A DNA stretch of 64,000 nt from JAGQIB01 sp041393395 (GCA_041393395.1 JAWKKG010000006.1:1-64000); one strand, 5' to 3'; positions 1 to 9,279 are shown, numbered from the stretch's first letter. The notes: generated by a model not told the origin, from the sequence alone. Translations and numbers: made by a program.

Positions 1-1
1 G

Positions 2-310
2 GCGTGGAGCCGCGGCGCCGTGGACTGGTCGAGCGGGTGGACTCGCGCCGGCGGCGATTTCGAGGACCTCGTGTACGGCTGGGCGGAGGTGTCCGCCGGG
101 CAGTCGGAGGTCGTGTTCGACGTGTCGATCCCCGTGAAGGAGATCCTGGAGTACGGGGCGGCGAACCGGGGGTTCCTGGTCACGGTGGAACCGGCCGCCG
201 GCCTCGGGCTCCGGGCGGCGGATGCCGAGGCGATCGGGCTGAGCAACGCCTCCCTGGACGTCAGCTACCGTCAGATCCCGCGCCCCCCGAGGAGTCACCG
301 CGGCGATTAA
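2..310 (+). CDS. C-terminal end of an unknown protein, possibly DNRLRE-like (partial)
   Basis: An open frame runs in from the left edge and stops at 308-310, so only the last ~102 codons are visible. The text has tryptophan-rich spacing (WSRGAVDWSSGW), a 'GGDF' segment, an FDVSIPVKEI strand-like stretch and 'NRGFLVTVEP', ending in LDVSY. This resembles the last part of DNRLRE/carbohydrate-binding-like beta-sandwich domains found at the ends of secreted proteins, but the match is by eye only. It converges on the msrP gene with a 14-bp gap. No catalytic motif is visible and function cannot be assigned from the fragment. Confidence 0.6.
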   Translation, partial: AWSRGAVDWSSGWTRAGGDFEDLVYGWAEVSAGQSEVVFDVSIPVKEILEYGAANRGFLVTVEPAAGLGLRAADAEAIGLSNASLDVSYRQIPRPPRSHRGD

Positions 311-324
311 CGCCGAGCCCACCG

Positions 325-1311
325 CTACCGGCCCGCGTACATCGCCGCCACCCACTCCCCGTAGCCGTTGAACGGCTGCGTCGGCACCATCTCGCCCGTG
401 TCGATGAGGCGCTCGTGCGCCTGCGACCAGCGCGGGTGCGGCTTCGTGGGGTCCACGTTCGCGAGGAAGTCGTACTCGTCCGGCACCGCGTCGTTCCAGA
501 ACGTGGCGGGCTGCGAGTCCGTGAACTCGATGCGGACCATCGCCTTGAGGCTCTTGAAGCCGTACTTCCACGGCAGCACGAGCCGCCAGGGCGCGCCGTT
601 CTGCGTGGGGAGCTCGTGCCCGTAGATCCCGGTCGCCACGAACGCGAGCTCGTTCGTCGCCTCCGCGAGCGTCATGCCCTCGTAGTACGGCCAGGCGTAC
701 CATGGCGCATCGGCCACGCCCGGCAGGGCCTCGTCCAGGAACGTCACGAGGCGTACGTGCGTGGCCGCGCTCGTGGGACGCACCTTGTCGACGATCCTTC
801 GGAACGGGAATCCCGTCCACGGGACCGCCATCGCCCACGCCTCCACGCAGCGGTGGCGGTACGTCCGCTCCTCGAGCCCGAACTCGCGCACGAGGTCGTC
901 CACCTCGAACTCGCCGCCGGCCTCCACGAGACCGCCGATCTCCACGCGCCACGGGCGCGTGACGAAGTTCTCCGCGAGCTGCCAGACCTTCGCCTTGTTC
1001 GTGCTGAACTCGTAGTAGTTGTTGTAGGTCGCGGTGGACTGCTCCGCGGTGAGCGCGCGATCGAGCGGGTAGGCGAGATTGCGCGTGGCCGGATAGAGGC
1101 CCGCGTTCGGATTGTCGGTGCGCACGTTGACCGGCGACCAGGGCAGCGACTCGGCGTCCACGAGCTTGGGATCACAGCCGACGCTCCACGCGAGCGCGCC
1201 GAGTCCCGTGAACCCGAGCGCGCGGAGCACGTCCCGACGGCTGCGGTAGACCGGCTCCGGCGTGAGCCGGGCTTCCGGGATCTCCCAGCCCTTTCGAATG
1301 CGGACGTTCAT
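325..1311 (-). CDS. msrP: MsrP-like protein-methionine-sulfoxide reductase, molybdenum catalytic subunit
   Basis: This 328-aa protein matches the YedY/MsrP family, periplasmic molybdopterin enzymes that reduce methionine sulfoxide in envelope proteins. A twin-arginine signal (SRRDVLRALGF, residues 24-34) implies folded Tat export with cofactor. The Mo-ligating cysteine is C155 in RHRCVEAW, and conserved segments such as NGAPWRLVLPWKYGFKS follow. The ATG at 1311 was chosen over an upstream in-frame ATG because GGAAGGAG lies just before it and the family N-terminus fits. In E. coli the gene is followed by msrQ, a heme membrane subunit; here the gene ends 14 bp from a convergent frame, so no msrQ is present and the electron donor is unknown. 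Confidence 0.92.
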   Translation of the reverse strand: MNVRIRKGWEIPEARLTPEPVYRSRRDVLRALGFTGLGALAWSVGCDPKLVDAESLPWSPVNVRTDNPNAGLYPATRNLAYPLDRALTAEQSTATYNNYYEFSTNKAKVWQLAENFVTRPWRVEIGGLVEAGGEFEVDDLVREFGLEERTYRHRCVEAWAMAVPWTGFPFRRIVDKVRPTSAATHVRLVTFLDEALPGVADAPWYAWPYYEGMTLAEATNELAFVATGIYGHELPTQNGAPWRLVLPWKYGFKSLKAMVRIEFTDSQPATFWNDAVPDEYDFLANVDPTKPHPRWSQAHERLIDTGEMVPTQPFNGYGEWVAAMYAGR

Positions 1312-1381
1312 GCGCTCTCCTTCCGTTCCCTGGCCCCAATCGCGGGGCCGGTCGCCGGCTCGATGTCGTCGGCGGCGCCCC

Positions 1382-2500
1382 CTACCGCACGCGCCCCCGC
1401 GCGTCGACCCGTTCCCGGGCCACGATCCGACCGCCCTCCACGATCCAGTATTCGTCGTGGAGGTCGACTGTGACGCACGCGTGATTGGGGACCACCCGTA
1501 CCCGATCCCCCACCGAGAGATCGGCATCCGCGGGCACCGGCAGGATGCCGTGTTCCTCCGAGAGGCGCGCGATCGTCCAGTCCGGCCGGCCCACGAGGCA
1601 GCCGTAGCCGCCGGGGCGGCCGCGGCCGTCGTCCAGCGAGAGCGTCTTCGCGCCGCAGTCCAGCACGACGCGGTCCGCGGCCGGGCGCGCGGTGACCGTC
1701 GCGAGGACGGTGAGCGCGCACCGTTCGAGCGGGGCGACGCCGAGCGCGACCTGGGTCCGATCGAGGTACCCGTAGTTGCCGGGCCGGATCTCGGTGACGC
1801 CGGGGACGCGCGCGGAGTGCGCGACGGTCGGCGTGGATCCCACGCTCACGACCGGACACGCGATGCCCGCCGCCCGCAGGATCTCCGCCGTGGCCACGGC
1901 CCGCTCCCCCTCCCCGCGGCCGATGCGGGCGATCTCCTCCGGCGTGGCGGCGCCGTAACCCTGGCCCGCGTGGGTGAGCACGCCGCCCAGGGTCAATCCC
2001 GGCGCGGCCGCGATCGCGCGGGCGAGCGGCAGCGCCGCGTCGCCCCACGGCACGCCCGTGCGCCCCATGCCGGTGTCGATCTCCAGCATCACGGAGACGC
2101 CGCGATCGGCTGCCGCCGCGGCGTCACTCCAGCGTCGCAGGCCCTCCTCGGATTCGATCAGCACGTGCAGCGTCGCGTCGCCGCGGGCCGCCAGCAGGCG
2201 ACGGATCTTGCGCGGATCGACCACCGGCGTCGCCACCGTGAGGTCGCGCAGCCCCGTTGCAAAGAACACCTCCGCCTCGCCGGTCTTCGCCACGGTCCCG
2301 CCGATCGCGCCGAGCTCGAGCTGGCGGCGGGCCATCTTCACGGACTTGTGCGTCTTGAAGTGGGGCCGCAGGCTCACGCCGGCCTCGCGCGCGAGCGTCG
2401 CCATGCCCTCGAGATTCGTGCGCAGAACGGTCTCGTCCACGAGCAGCGCCGGCGTCTCGATCTCGGCGAAGCCGGTCTCGACCGCCGACGCGGCGCTCAT
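1382..2500 (-). CDS. DSD1/D-threonine aldolase family PLP enzyme
   Basis: The 372-aa product has the alanine-racemase-fold N-terminus of D-threonine aldolase and D-serine dehydratase: TPALLVDETVLRTNL, then RPHFKTHKS with the PLP lysine, the EIDTGMGRTGV strand, a glycine-rich VSVGSTPT phosphate-binding turn and a C-terminal VPNHACVTVDLHDEYW that supplies the metal-binding His/Cys pair. These enzymes cleave D-3-hydroxy amino acids or dehydrate D-serine; which substrate is used cannot be read here. The start ATG at 2500 overlaps the stop of the upstream FG-GAP gene as ATGA, so the two are translationally coupled. The much longer same-frame opening upstream is the shadow of that gene. Confidence 0.88.
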   Translation of the reverse strand: MSAASAVETGFAEIETPALLVDETVLRTNLEGMATLAREAGVSLRPHFKTHKSVKMARRQLELGAIGGTVAKTGEAEVFFATGLRDLTVATPVVDPRKIRRLLAARGDATLHVLIESEEGLRRWSDAAAAADRGVSVMLEIDTGMGRTGVPWGDAALPLARAIAAAPGLTLGGVLTHAGQGYGAATPEEIARIGRGEGERAVATAEILRAAGIACPVVSVGSTPTVAHSARVPGVTEIRPGNYGYLDRTQVALGVAPLERCALTVLATVTARPAADRVVLDCGAKTLSLDDGRGRPGGYGCLVGRPDWTIARLSEEHGILPVPADADLSVGDRVRVVPNHACVTVDLHDEYWIVEGGRIVARERVDARGRVR

Positions 2501-4884
2501 CGCAGCGTGATCTTGCGGGACGCCGTGAACTCCCCGGCGCGGCAGCGCACGAAGTAGATGCCGGCCGCGGCGCGCGCTCCCTCCGAGTCGCGGCCGTCCC
2601 AGCGCACCGCGGTCACGCCGGGCTCCACCGGACCGTCGAGGACCGTCCGCACGCGACGTCCGCGCACGTCGAACACCTCGACCGTCGCCCGGGTGCGACG
2701 CGGCGCCTCGAGCGGCAGCGACGTCCCGCCCACGAACGGATTCGGGAACGGTCGTCCGAGCGCGAACCGCTCGGGACGTCGATCCGGCAGCTCGGGGCCG
2801 GTCGGATCGTTCTCGGTGACCACGATGCGCTGGTCGACCGCGGGCGGAGACACGACCTGCACGTGACCCGAGGGCCACCGGATCGAGATCGACTCGATCG
2901 ACGTGTTCGCGCCGAGCCCGAACAGCGCGCGCTTCGTGCCCTGCGAGGAGATCGGCGCGTCGTAGCCCACGTCGCGACGCTGGGTGACGCCGCCGGCCGT
3001 GAGGTCGATGCGCGCGCCCACGCCGCCGGTGTTCGAGAGCGTGCCCTTCACGTCGATCGCGAGCCAGTGCTCGCCGGCGCCGTCGTCGTTGCGGAAGAGC
3101 TGATCCGCCTCGCCGCCGCGATTGACCACGAGCACGTCGGGATCGCCGTCCGAGTCCATGTCCGCGAACACGCCGGCGAAGCTGTTGAAGGGATCGGTGC
3201 GCGGGAACGGGCCGCCGATCGACTCCGCCCACACGCCGCCGCCGTCGTTCAGGAGCAGGTGGTTCGTCGTCGTCGTGGCCACGAACAGATCGAGGTCGGA
3301 GTCCAGATCGACGTCCTGCCAGGTCACGGAGTTGGACTGGTCCGTGTTGACCATCGCCGGCGGCGTCGCGTCCACGAACGCTCCCCCGCCGACGTTGCGC
3401 AGCAGCTTGTCCGACGAGCCGTAGTTCGCGAGCGCGAGGTCGAGGTCGCCGTCGCCGTCCGCGTCGCCCCAGGCCGCGTCGCGCGTGATGCTCGCGTCCG
3501 CGAGCACGCCCGTCGCCACGTTCACGAACGCGCCGCCGTCGTTGCGGAGCAGGAGATTCGGCCCCACCGCGGTCACGTACAGGTCCGGGTCGCCGTCGTC
3601 GTCGTAATCGCCCCACGCGACACCCTGCGTGTTCGCGGTCGTTGCGAGCGGACCGACCGCGACGTCCGTGAACCGGAAGTTGCCGTCGTTGCGGTACAGG
3701 GAATTCGGGAACCCGATCGTGCGCGAGACGTACACGTCCACGTCGCCGTCGAGATCGTAGTCGGCCCACGCCGTGCCGAGCACGCTCGAGCTCGGATTCA
3801 ATCCGAGCGCGCCGGCATCCGCGAACACGCCGGAGTCGTTGCGCAGCACGCGATTGCCGGACAGATCGTAGTTCGCGATCAGCAGGTCGGGATCGCCGTC
3901 GCCGTCCATGTCGGCAAACGAGGCCGCGGCCGCGTCGCCCGGATCCGCGAGCGCCGGCGTGGTCACGTCCGCGAACGCGCCGCCACCGTCGTTGCGAAGC
4001 AGCTGGTTCTTCGGACCGAGCCCCACGCTGCGCGCGAGGTAGACGTCTTCGTCGCCGTCGCCGTCCACGTCGGCCCAGGCCGCGGCCCAGGACTGCGTCT
4101 GGCCGGAGAGCGGAGCCGGCGTCACGTCTTCCCAGGGCTCCTCGCCCCAGATCTTGACCCGGAAGTCCTCGTTCTGCGGATTGCTGTCCGCGAGCGCGTG
4201 CCACCAGTACTGCAGGACGTAGTTCTGATGCGGCTCGAAGCCCGGGATCGTGGCCCAGGTCGACACCAGTTCCGCGGGATTCGTGAAGTGGCCGAGCCCG
4301 AGCGCGCCGCCTTCGCGCACCCCGAGGCAATCGTCCGGGTTCGACGGCGTCTCGTTCGAGGTGCGGTCCTTGTCGCTGTTCCAGTTGTCGAACCACGCGC
4401 CGTCCGCGAGCGACCACTCCTCGGGAATGCCCTGCAGGAACGTCTCGTGATAGATCCAGAGCTGTGGATCCACGAGGTCCCAGGCGAGCACGTTCGGCGC
4501 CGGCGCGTTCGGCTCGCAGCACGGGAACGGGACGAGGTACTGCTGATAGTCGGCGAGCAGAAGAACCGAGATCGCGTCGATCGCCTGGAACATCCAGAGC
4601 TGACCGCGACCGCCCGGCGACGCCTCGTTCGGCGACTGGGAGTCGCCGAGATTGCGCGCGCAGAACTGGAACGTGGTCTCCTCGCCGTCGGCCTCGAACT
4701 CGCCGGGATCGCCCACCGCCTCCGATGCGCAGAAGTCGGGATCCATGATCGGGGTGCGTTCGATCGGGCCGCTCGTGGAGCGGAGGCGGGCCGCGTCGGC
4801 GGGCGAACTCAGGAGCGACGTCGCCAGCGCGAGACACCCGAGAGCGGGCACGAGGCGGACGGAGCCGGGCAGGACTCGGCGCAC
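2497..4884 (-). CDS. Secreted FG-GAP/VCBS and ASPIC-UnbV repeat protein with C-terminal FlgD-like Ig domain
   Basis: A 795-aa exported protein. A Sec signal peptide (PALGCLALATSLLSSPADA) is followed by ~200 residues of unassigned text and then six or more FG-GAP/VCBS blades (about 260-600), each with a calcium-loop DxDxDGDxD motif and a 'LLRNDGG' turn, giving a predicted beta-propeller. An ASPIC/UnbV segment (IRWPSGHVQVVSP, about 650-690) comes next. The tail has a FlgD-like Ig domain (PFPNPF ... VEVFDVRGRRVRTV ... WDGRD ... GIYFVR) ending in KITLR, typical of cell-surface proteins of FCB-group and related bacteria. The start is GTG with GGAG eight bases upstream, and an extended -10 lies 36 bp ahead. 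Role probably adhesion or surface assembly; no enzyme motif is visible. Confidence 0.88.
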   Translation of the reverse strand: MRRVLPGSVRLVPALGCLALATSLLSSPADAARLRSTSGPIERTPIMDPDFCASEAVGDPGEFEADGEETTFQFCARNLGDSQSPNEASPGGRGQLWMFQAIDAISVLLLADYQQYLVPFPCCEPNAPAPNVLAWDLVDPQLWIYHETFLQGIPEEWSLADGAWFDNWNSDKDRTSNETPSNPDDCLGVREGGALGLGHFTNPAELVSTWATIPGFEPHQNYVLQYWWHALADSNPQNEDFRVKIWGEEPWEDVTPAPLSGQTQSWAAAWADVDGDGDEDVYLARSVGLGPKNQLLRNDGGGAFADVTTPALADPGDAAAASFADMDGDGDPDLLIANYDLSGNRVLRNDSGVFADAGALGLNPSSSVLGTAWADYDLDGDVDVYVSRTIGFPNSLYRNDGNFRFTDVAVGPLATTANTQGVAWGDYDDDGDPDLYVTAVGPNLLLRNDGGAFVNVATGVLADASITRDAAWGDADGDGDLDLALANYGSSDKLLRNVGGGAFVDATPPAMVNTDQSNSVTWQDVDLDSDLDLFVATTTTNHLLLNDGGGVWAESIGGPFPRTDPFNSFAGVFADMDSDGDPDVLVVNRGGEADQLFRNDDGAGEHWLAIDVKGTLSNTGGVGARIDLTAGGVTQRRDVGYDAPISSQGTKRALFGLGANTSIESISIRWPSGHVQVVSPPAVDQRIVVTENDPTGPELPDRRPERFALGRPFPNPFVGGTSLPLEAPRRTRATVEVFDVRGRRVRTVLDGPVEPGVTAVRWDGRDSEGARAAAGIYFVRCRAGEFTASRKITLR

Positions 4885-4919
4885 GGTGAACTCCGGACTT
4901 CGGGGGCAGGGGAACCCGG

Positions 4920-4928
4920 ATTCTAGCA
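4920..4928 (-). promoter_or_regulatory. Extended -10 promoter element (TGCTAGAAT)
   Basis: On the minus strand the sequence reads TGCTAGAAT, an extended -10 (TGn plus TAGAAT, 5 of 6 matches to the housekeeping consensus). It lies about 36 bases before the GTG of the FG-GAP gene. No good -35 is visible at 17 bp, which is usual for extended -10 promoters. It would drive the FG-GAP gene and the coupled PLP-enzyme gene. Confidence 0.5.
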
Positions 4929-4959
4929 GATCGAGCGACCGGCCCCTACTAACAGGGAT

Positions 4960-4996
4960 GGCCGGCGGCGGCGGCCGGCCACGGGTCCGAGGACCC
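4960..4996 (-). terminator. Pair of GC-rich hairpins after the YWTD gene
   Basis: GGCCGGC (4960-4966) pairs with GCCGGCC (4974-4980) around a seven-base loop, and GGGTCC (4983-4988) pairs with GGACCC (4991-4996). They lie just 3' of the YWTD gene, which is read leftward and ends at 5059. No U-tract follows, so a rho-independent stop is uncertain; they may simply protect the 3' end. Confidence 0.35.
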
Positions 4997-5058
4997 GCCC
5001 CCCGGGGCCGGTCGTCTCGCTCTGCCCCGGAGACCGCCCGGGGACGACATGCGCGCGC

Positions 5059-7764
5059 CTACCGGACGTGGGTGACCTTTCGCGTCCGCTCGGCTTCTCC
5101 GGTGTCGAGTCGCAGGAGGTAGACGCCGTTCGCGACCGTCGCGCCGGCCTGGTTGCGGCCGTCCCAGAGGATCTCGTGGGCGCCGGCCGGGAACCGATCC
5201 GTGGCGAGCAGCGTCCGCACCCGACGCCCCGCGACGTCATGGACCACGAGGCTCACCGGGCCCTCGCGATCCAGCGCGAAGCGGACCCGCGTGTCCGCCC
5301 GGAACGGATTGGGCGCCGGCGCGGCGAGCGAGATCCGCGGGGCCGTCGGAAGATCCGGCGCGGCCACGACGTTCCAGAAGTCCGGCACCGAGCAGCCGTA
5401 CGGTGACGCCGCGCTGAACAGCGTCTGCACGTAGAGCGTCGACGTGTCCGCGCGCTGCACCCGCCCGGTCGTGGAGTCCGTCCAGTAGACCCAGCCCTCG
5501 TCGACGTCGACGTAGCGCGGATTGCCGAGCCCGATCGCGACGTCTTCCGGCGCACCGCCCGACACCGACGCTCGCCGCACGCGACCGGACTCGGTCCAGT
5601 ACAGCATGCCGGCCGCCTCGTCGATCGCGACGTCGGTCGGATTGACCGCAGCCTGGATGAGACCGATGTCGGTCCCGTCCAGCGTGGCGACGTAGATCCC
5701 ATCCGCCACCCCGCCCTCCGCCCAGTACATCCGACCGGCGGCGATCTCGAGCGCGAGACCGCTCACGCTGGTGAGACCGCTGGTGACGAGGTCTTCGAGG
5801 CCGGTGCCGTCGAGATTCGCGCGCTGGATCTTGTCCGTCCCGCGATCGGACCAGTACATCTTGCCCGCGGCGACGTCGAGCGCGAGGCCGTCCGGAATCT
5901 GCAGCCCGGTCGTGACCAGGTCCTCGATCCCGCTGCCGTCGAGATTCGCGCGCTGGATCTTGTCCGTGCCGAAGTCCGTCCAGTAGATCTTGCCGCCGGA
6001 GAGATCCACTTCGACCGCGGGCGGCGACTGGAGCCCGGAGACGAGCGGGGTCGACGCGAGCCCGTCGAGCGACGTGCGGCGGATCTCGCCGGTCGCCAGC
6101 GACGTCCAGTACAGCGAGCGCTGAGCCGCCGCCCGCGTGGTGGGAACGGCGAGACCGCGCAGGTACTGGAGCGCGGCGAGCTCCGTGACGTTCGCGCCGT
6201 CGGGATCGGAGCGGTACAGGCCGCCGAAGGTGGGGTCCGTGCCGTAGATGATCCAGTACAGATGACCGCCGGAGACCTCCACGTCGACCACGCCGGATTC
6301 GCTCGTGAGGAAGTAGCCGGTCGTGCCGGTGTCCAGCTCCACGTGCGCGATGAGAGACCCCGGCAAGGGACTGAGAGAGCCGATCGACACGTAAAGAACC
6401 CGCGAAACGACGTCGATCGTGAGACCGCCCGTGAGCTCCGACGTCAGGATAACGACGTGGGTCGTGGGCGTGGATCCGTCCACGTCCATGCCGCGAACCC
6501 GGAGCTCCTCCGGATGGCGCTCGGTCCAGTACAGGCGTCGTGCCAGCGGATCGAACGCGAGCCCGCCGGCCGAGGGAGCGACAATCACGGTCTCGACGTC
6601 GGTGCCGTCGAGGTTCGCGCGCAGGATCTGGTCCGCCCCCGTCTCGGACCAGTAGATCTTGCCCGCCGCGAGATCGAGCACGAGGTCCCGCACGTCCGCG
6701 AAACCCGTCATCAGGACCTGCACGTCCGAGCCGTCGAGGTTCATCCGACCGATCACGTGACTCGAAGTCCGTCCGGCGTAGTAGACGTGTCCGGCCTCGA
6801 GATCCACCGCGACGTTCTCGATCTCGACATAGATCCGCTCACCGACACTGGATCCCCCGTGATCGAGGTCCGTGCGCCCGATGCGGAGCGCAACGTCGCT
6901 TCCCCAGTAGATGGATCGCTCCGGCGAAACGGGCGGCTCCGGCACGGCGAGACTTCGCGGAGAGCTGGACGTGAAGATCTCGGTGAACGCGGACGCGTCG
7001 AGCGGCGAGCTCCAGATCCTGCCGTTCGCGGACCAGTCGGCGTAGTACAGCACCCCGTCCCGGAGATCCATCGACTTCACGTTCGAGAACGGCGTGCTGC
7101 CGCTGGTGGCCAGGATCTGTTCGCCGCCGCTCCGTGGGCGACGTCGCACCTCGGTGCCCTTGCAGAAGTACAGCGTCCCGTCCACTGGATCGACGACCAT
7201 CGCGTCGGCCGTCGACGTCGACACGCTCACGATGCCCGATCCATCCAGACTGCTCCGACGAATGCCGAACGCCGGCGCGCTGTACCACAGGGACTCCCGG
7301 ACCGGATCGAGCGCGAACTGCACGGCGCCGGTCGCGACCAGCGTCGCGGGTCCGCCGTCGATGGATCTCCGGAAGAGCCCACCCGCGGACGGATCGATCC
7401 AGAACACCAGCCCGGCCTCTCCGAGGACCACGATCTCGGTGGGAAACGGAAGTCCTGCCTGGAAACCCTCGCGGCCGCTTCCGTCGAGATTGCATCGCCC
7501 GATCTCGTCGCCGGCGGCGTCGGCCCAGTAGATCTTCTCGCCGACGAGATCGACGTCGAGTCCCTCGACGTCGCCGGCAGCGTCGACGATCAACTGGACG
7601 TTCGTGCCGTCGAGATCGCAGCGGTAGATCTGCTGCAGGACGCGGTCCGCGTAGTAGATCGCCTCGGCCGAGCCGGCAACAGCGCGTGGCGGGACAAGCG
7701 AAACCGCGAGGGTGGCCAGGGCGATCGCGACCGACCGGAAGTGGGATCGAGAAGACGGAATCAT
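5059..7764 (-). CDS. Secreted YWTD (LDL-receptor class B-like) beta-propeller protein with FlgD-like Ig tail
   Basis: The 901-aa protein starts with a Sec signal peptide (VAIALATLAVSLVPPRAVAG) and then contains many repeats of about 43 residues of the form GGKIYWTD...DKIQRANLDG...LxxGL. These are the LDL-receptor class B/YWTD blades that make a six-bladed propeller; there are enough for two or more propellers. Conserved Y/W at each I-Y-W position is visible, and neighbouring repeats near 5830-5990 are almost identical in DNA. The C-terminus (about 815-901) is a FlgD-like Ig domain (NPFRADTRVRFAL, WDGRNQAG, GVYLLRL). The ATG at 7764 has GGAG upstream. Likely an extracellular binding protein; the ligand is unknown. 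Confidence 0.87.
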   Translation of the reverse strand: MIPSSRSHFRSVAIALATLAVSLVPPRAVAGSAEAIYYADRVLQQIYRCDLDGTNVQLIVDAAGDVEGLDVDLVGEKIYWADAAGDEIGRCNLDGSGREGFQAGLPFPTEIVVLGEAGLVFWIDPSAGGLFRRSIDGGPATLVATGAVQFALDPVRESLWYSAPAFGIRRSSLDGSGIVSVSTSTADAMVVDPVDGTLYFCKGTEVRRRPRSGGEQILATSGSTPFSNVKSMDLRDGVLYYADWSANGRIWSSPLDASAFTEIFTSSSPRSLAVPEPPVSPERSIYWGSDVALRIGRTDLDHGGSSVGERIYVEIENVAVDLEAGHVYYAGRTSSHVIGRMNLDGSDVQVLMTGFADVRDLVLDLAAGKIYWSETGADQILRANLDGTDVETVIVAPSAGGLAFDPLARRLYWTERHPEELRVRGMDVDGSTPTTHVVILTSELTGGLTIDVVSRVLYVSIGSLSPLPGSLIAHVELDTGTTGYFLTSESGVVDVEVSGGHLYWIIYGTDPTFGGLYRSDPDGANVTELAALQYLRGLAVPTTRAAAQRSLYWTSLATGEIRRTSLDGLASTPLVSGLQSPPAVEVDLSGGKIYWTDFGTDKIQRANLDGSGIEDLVTTGLQIPDGLALDVAAGKMYWSDRGTDKIQRANLDGTGLEDLVTSGLTSVSGLALEIAAGRMYWAEGGVADGIYVATLDGTDIGLIQAAVNPTDVAIDEAAGMLYWTESGRVRRASVSGGAPEDVAIGLGNPRYVDVDEGWVYWTDSTTGRVQRADTSTLYVQTLFSAASPYGCSVPDFWNVVAAPDLPTAPRISLAAPAPNPFRADTRVRFALDREGPVSLVVHDVAGRRVRTLLATDRFPAGAHEILWDGRNQAGATVANGVYLLRLDTGEAERTRKVTHVR

Positions 7765-7911
7765 GAGGTCGCTCCGGGAAGGGGGCCTTCCCGGAGAAGC
7801 GTCAGTTCGCCCCGATTCCTGTCACGGAGGCCGGGCGGACGGGCGGCCAGCTGCTCCGCCGTTCGGGCCGGCCCGGCGGTCCGCCGGTCGGGTGGTCGGG
7901 CGGGCGGGCGG

Positions 7912-9246
7912 TCAGCCGACCTGCCCCGCCGTGGCCGGAACAGCCGCGGTCTTTCGCAGGTACTCCCGTCCGATCGCCAGCGCGATCAGGATCCACGCCA
8001 CCACGAGCACCAGGTTCACCATCGCGAAGTTGCGGGGCCCGAACGCGAACCAGGTGGTTCCCACCCAGACCAGCGCTGCGGAGAGGAGATCGCCGGAGCG
8101 GACGAAGAACGTGTCGATCGCCTGCTTCGCCTTGTACTTCTCCTCCCGGGTGGTCGGCAGGAAGAGCACGTTGCGGACGGTGTTCTGCAGCGAGTAGTCC
8201 GTGGCGTTCTCCGCCGTCTTCGCCCAGCGGACCGCGGCGAGCACCGGCACGAACGAGAGCAGCCCGTACGCGCCGAGGGCGAGCACGGGGAGGACCAGCA
8301 GCGCGAACCGGACGCCGAGGTACTTGAGGATGCGAGACACGAAGATCAGCTGCAGGGTCAAGCCGAGGGCATTCACCCCGAAGAAGAAGCTCGCGTAGAA
8401 CTCGCCGATCCACGCCCGTTCCGCCGCGCCGTCCACGGCGTGCCGTGCCGCCTCGCTCTGCACCACGCTCCCGAGGACGTACTCGCCGGTGGTGTTGACC
8501 CAGTTCAGAAGCGCCATGAGCACCGCGATCAGCAGCAGGTAGCGGTTTCCGAGCACGAGGCGGAACGCGCCCTGGTTGCCGAGCGGTTCGGCTTCCACCG
8601 GCTCCGCGCCGGTCGCCTTTGCTCCGCCCTGCCTCGCCTCGACCGCGTGCGTGAGGCCCAGCGAAGCCACGAGCAGCGCGGCCGCCACGAGCAGCATCGC
8701 CTCCACCCCGATCCACCGGATGATCTGACCCGCGATGCCGCTCCCCGCCACCGCGCCGATCGACGCGCCGAACGCCACGATCGCGAACAAGCGTTTCCCC
8801 TGCTCCGGCGAGTAGACGTCGTTCGCGAACGACCAGAACTGCGCGATGACCATCAGGTTGAAGATGCCGACCCACAGGAAGAACGCCACTCCGAGGTACG
8901 GCACCCCCGCCTTCGCGAGCGCCCAGAACGCCACGAGGCAGATCGCGAAGAACACGGTGACGACGTCGATCAGGCGGCGCCGGTTCACGCGCGAGGCGAG
9001 AGACGCGTAGGCCGGCACCGCGAACAGCAGAAGGAACGCCTGGCCGGCCGAGGTGTAACTCTTGAGCTCGGCGCCGCCGCCCGCGAGGATCAGCGCCTCC
9101 CGGACCGGCTTCACGAGATAGTAGGTCGTGAGCAGGAGGAAGACGTTCGCCGTGAGAAGGAGTACCGTTCCCCCCTCGCCCCCGCGGACATCCGCGAATG
9201 CGGTCAGAAACCGTTCGAGCGGACTGCGAGGGGGCGCCTCTGCCAT
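7912..9246 (-). CDS. MFS-type transporter resembling ATP/ADP (NTP/NDP) carriers
   Basis: A 444-aa integral membrane protein with about 12 predicted helices (for example TVLLLTANVFLLLTTYYLV and FLWVGIFNLMVIAQFWSF). The N-terminal 'KPVREALIL', the 'FWSFANDVY' helix and 'GRLFAIVAFGASIGAVAGS'-like spacing match the nucleotide-carrier-like branch of the major facilitator superfamily. In free-living bacteria this branch is common but its substrate is unknown, so ATP exchange should not be assumed. ATG at 9246 follows GAGG; the divergent phosphoesterase gene starts only 33 bp away, so the promoters must overlap coding DNA or each other. A distant relative with HEAT repeats lies at 15398-17662. Confidence 0.82.
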   Translation of the reverse strand: MAEAPPRSPLERFLTAFADVRGGEGGTVLLLTANVFLLLTTYYLVKPVREALILAGGGAELKSYTSAGQAFLLLFAVPAYASLASRVNRRRLIDVVTVFFAICLVAFWALAKAGVPYLGVAFFLWVGIFNLMVIAQFWSFANDVYSPEQGKRLFAIVAFGASIGAVAGSGIAGQIIRWIGVEAMLLVAAALLVASLGLTHAVEARQGGAKATGAEPVEAEPLGNQGAFRLVLGNRYLLLIAVLMALLNWVNTTGEYVLGSVVQSEAARHAVDGAAERAWIGEFYASFFFGVNALGLTLQLIFVSRILKYLGVRFALLVLPVLALGAYGLLSFVPVLAAVRWAKTAENATDYSLQNTVRNVLFLPTTREEKYKAKQAIDTFFVRSGDLLSAALVWVGTTWFAFGPRNFAMVNLVLVVAWILIALAIGREYLRKTAAVPATAGQVG

Positions 9247-9279
9247 CGGAACCTCGACTGACGCGGGAGGATCGGTTTC

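Noticed and set aside
1382..4837. An 1151-codon minus-strand frame that would fuse upstream text to the PLP enzyme
   Set aside because: Only the part from 2500 down is homologous to a protein family. The upstream part is the out-of-frame reading of the FG-GAP gene.
2863..4926. A 687-codon plus-strand frame opposite the FG-GAP gene
   Set aside because: Its repeats mirror the FG-GAP codons of the real gene; there is no ribosome site or recognisable domain.
7800..7911. GGGCGGGCGG-rich run after the transporter gene, considered as a repeat array
   Set aside because: It is a simple GC-rich run with no regular unit; it may contain hairpins but not a recognisable element.
6262..9261. A 999-codon plus-strand frame opposite the YWTD and transporter genes
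   Set aside because: It is the antisense shadow of two well-supported genes and has His/Arg/Asp-rich text typical of such shadows.
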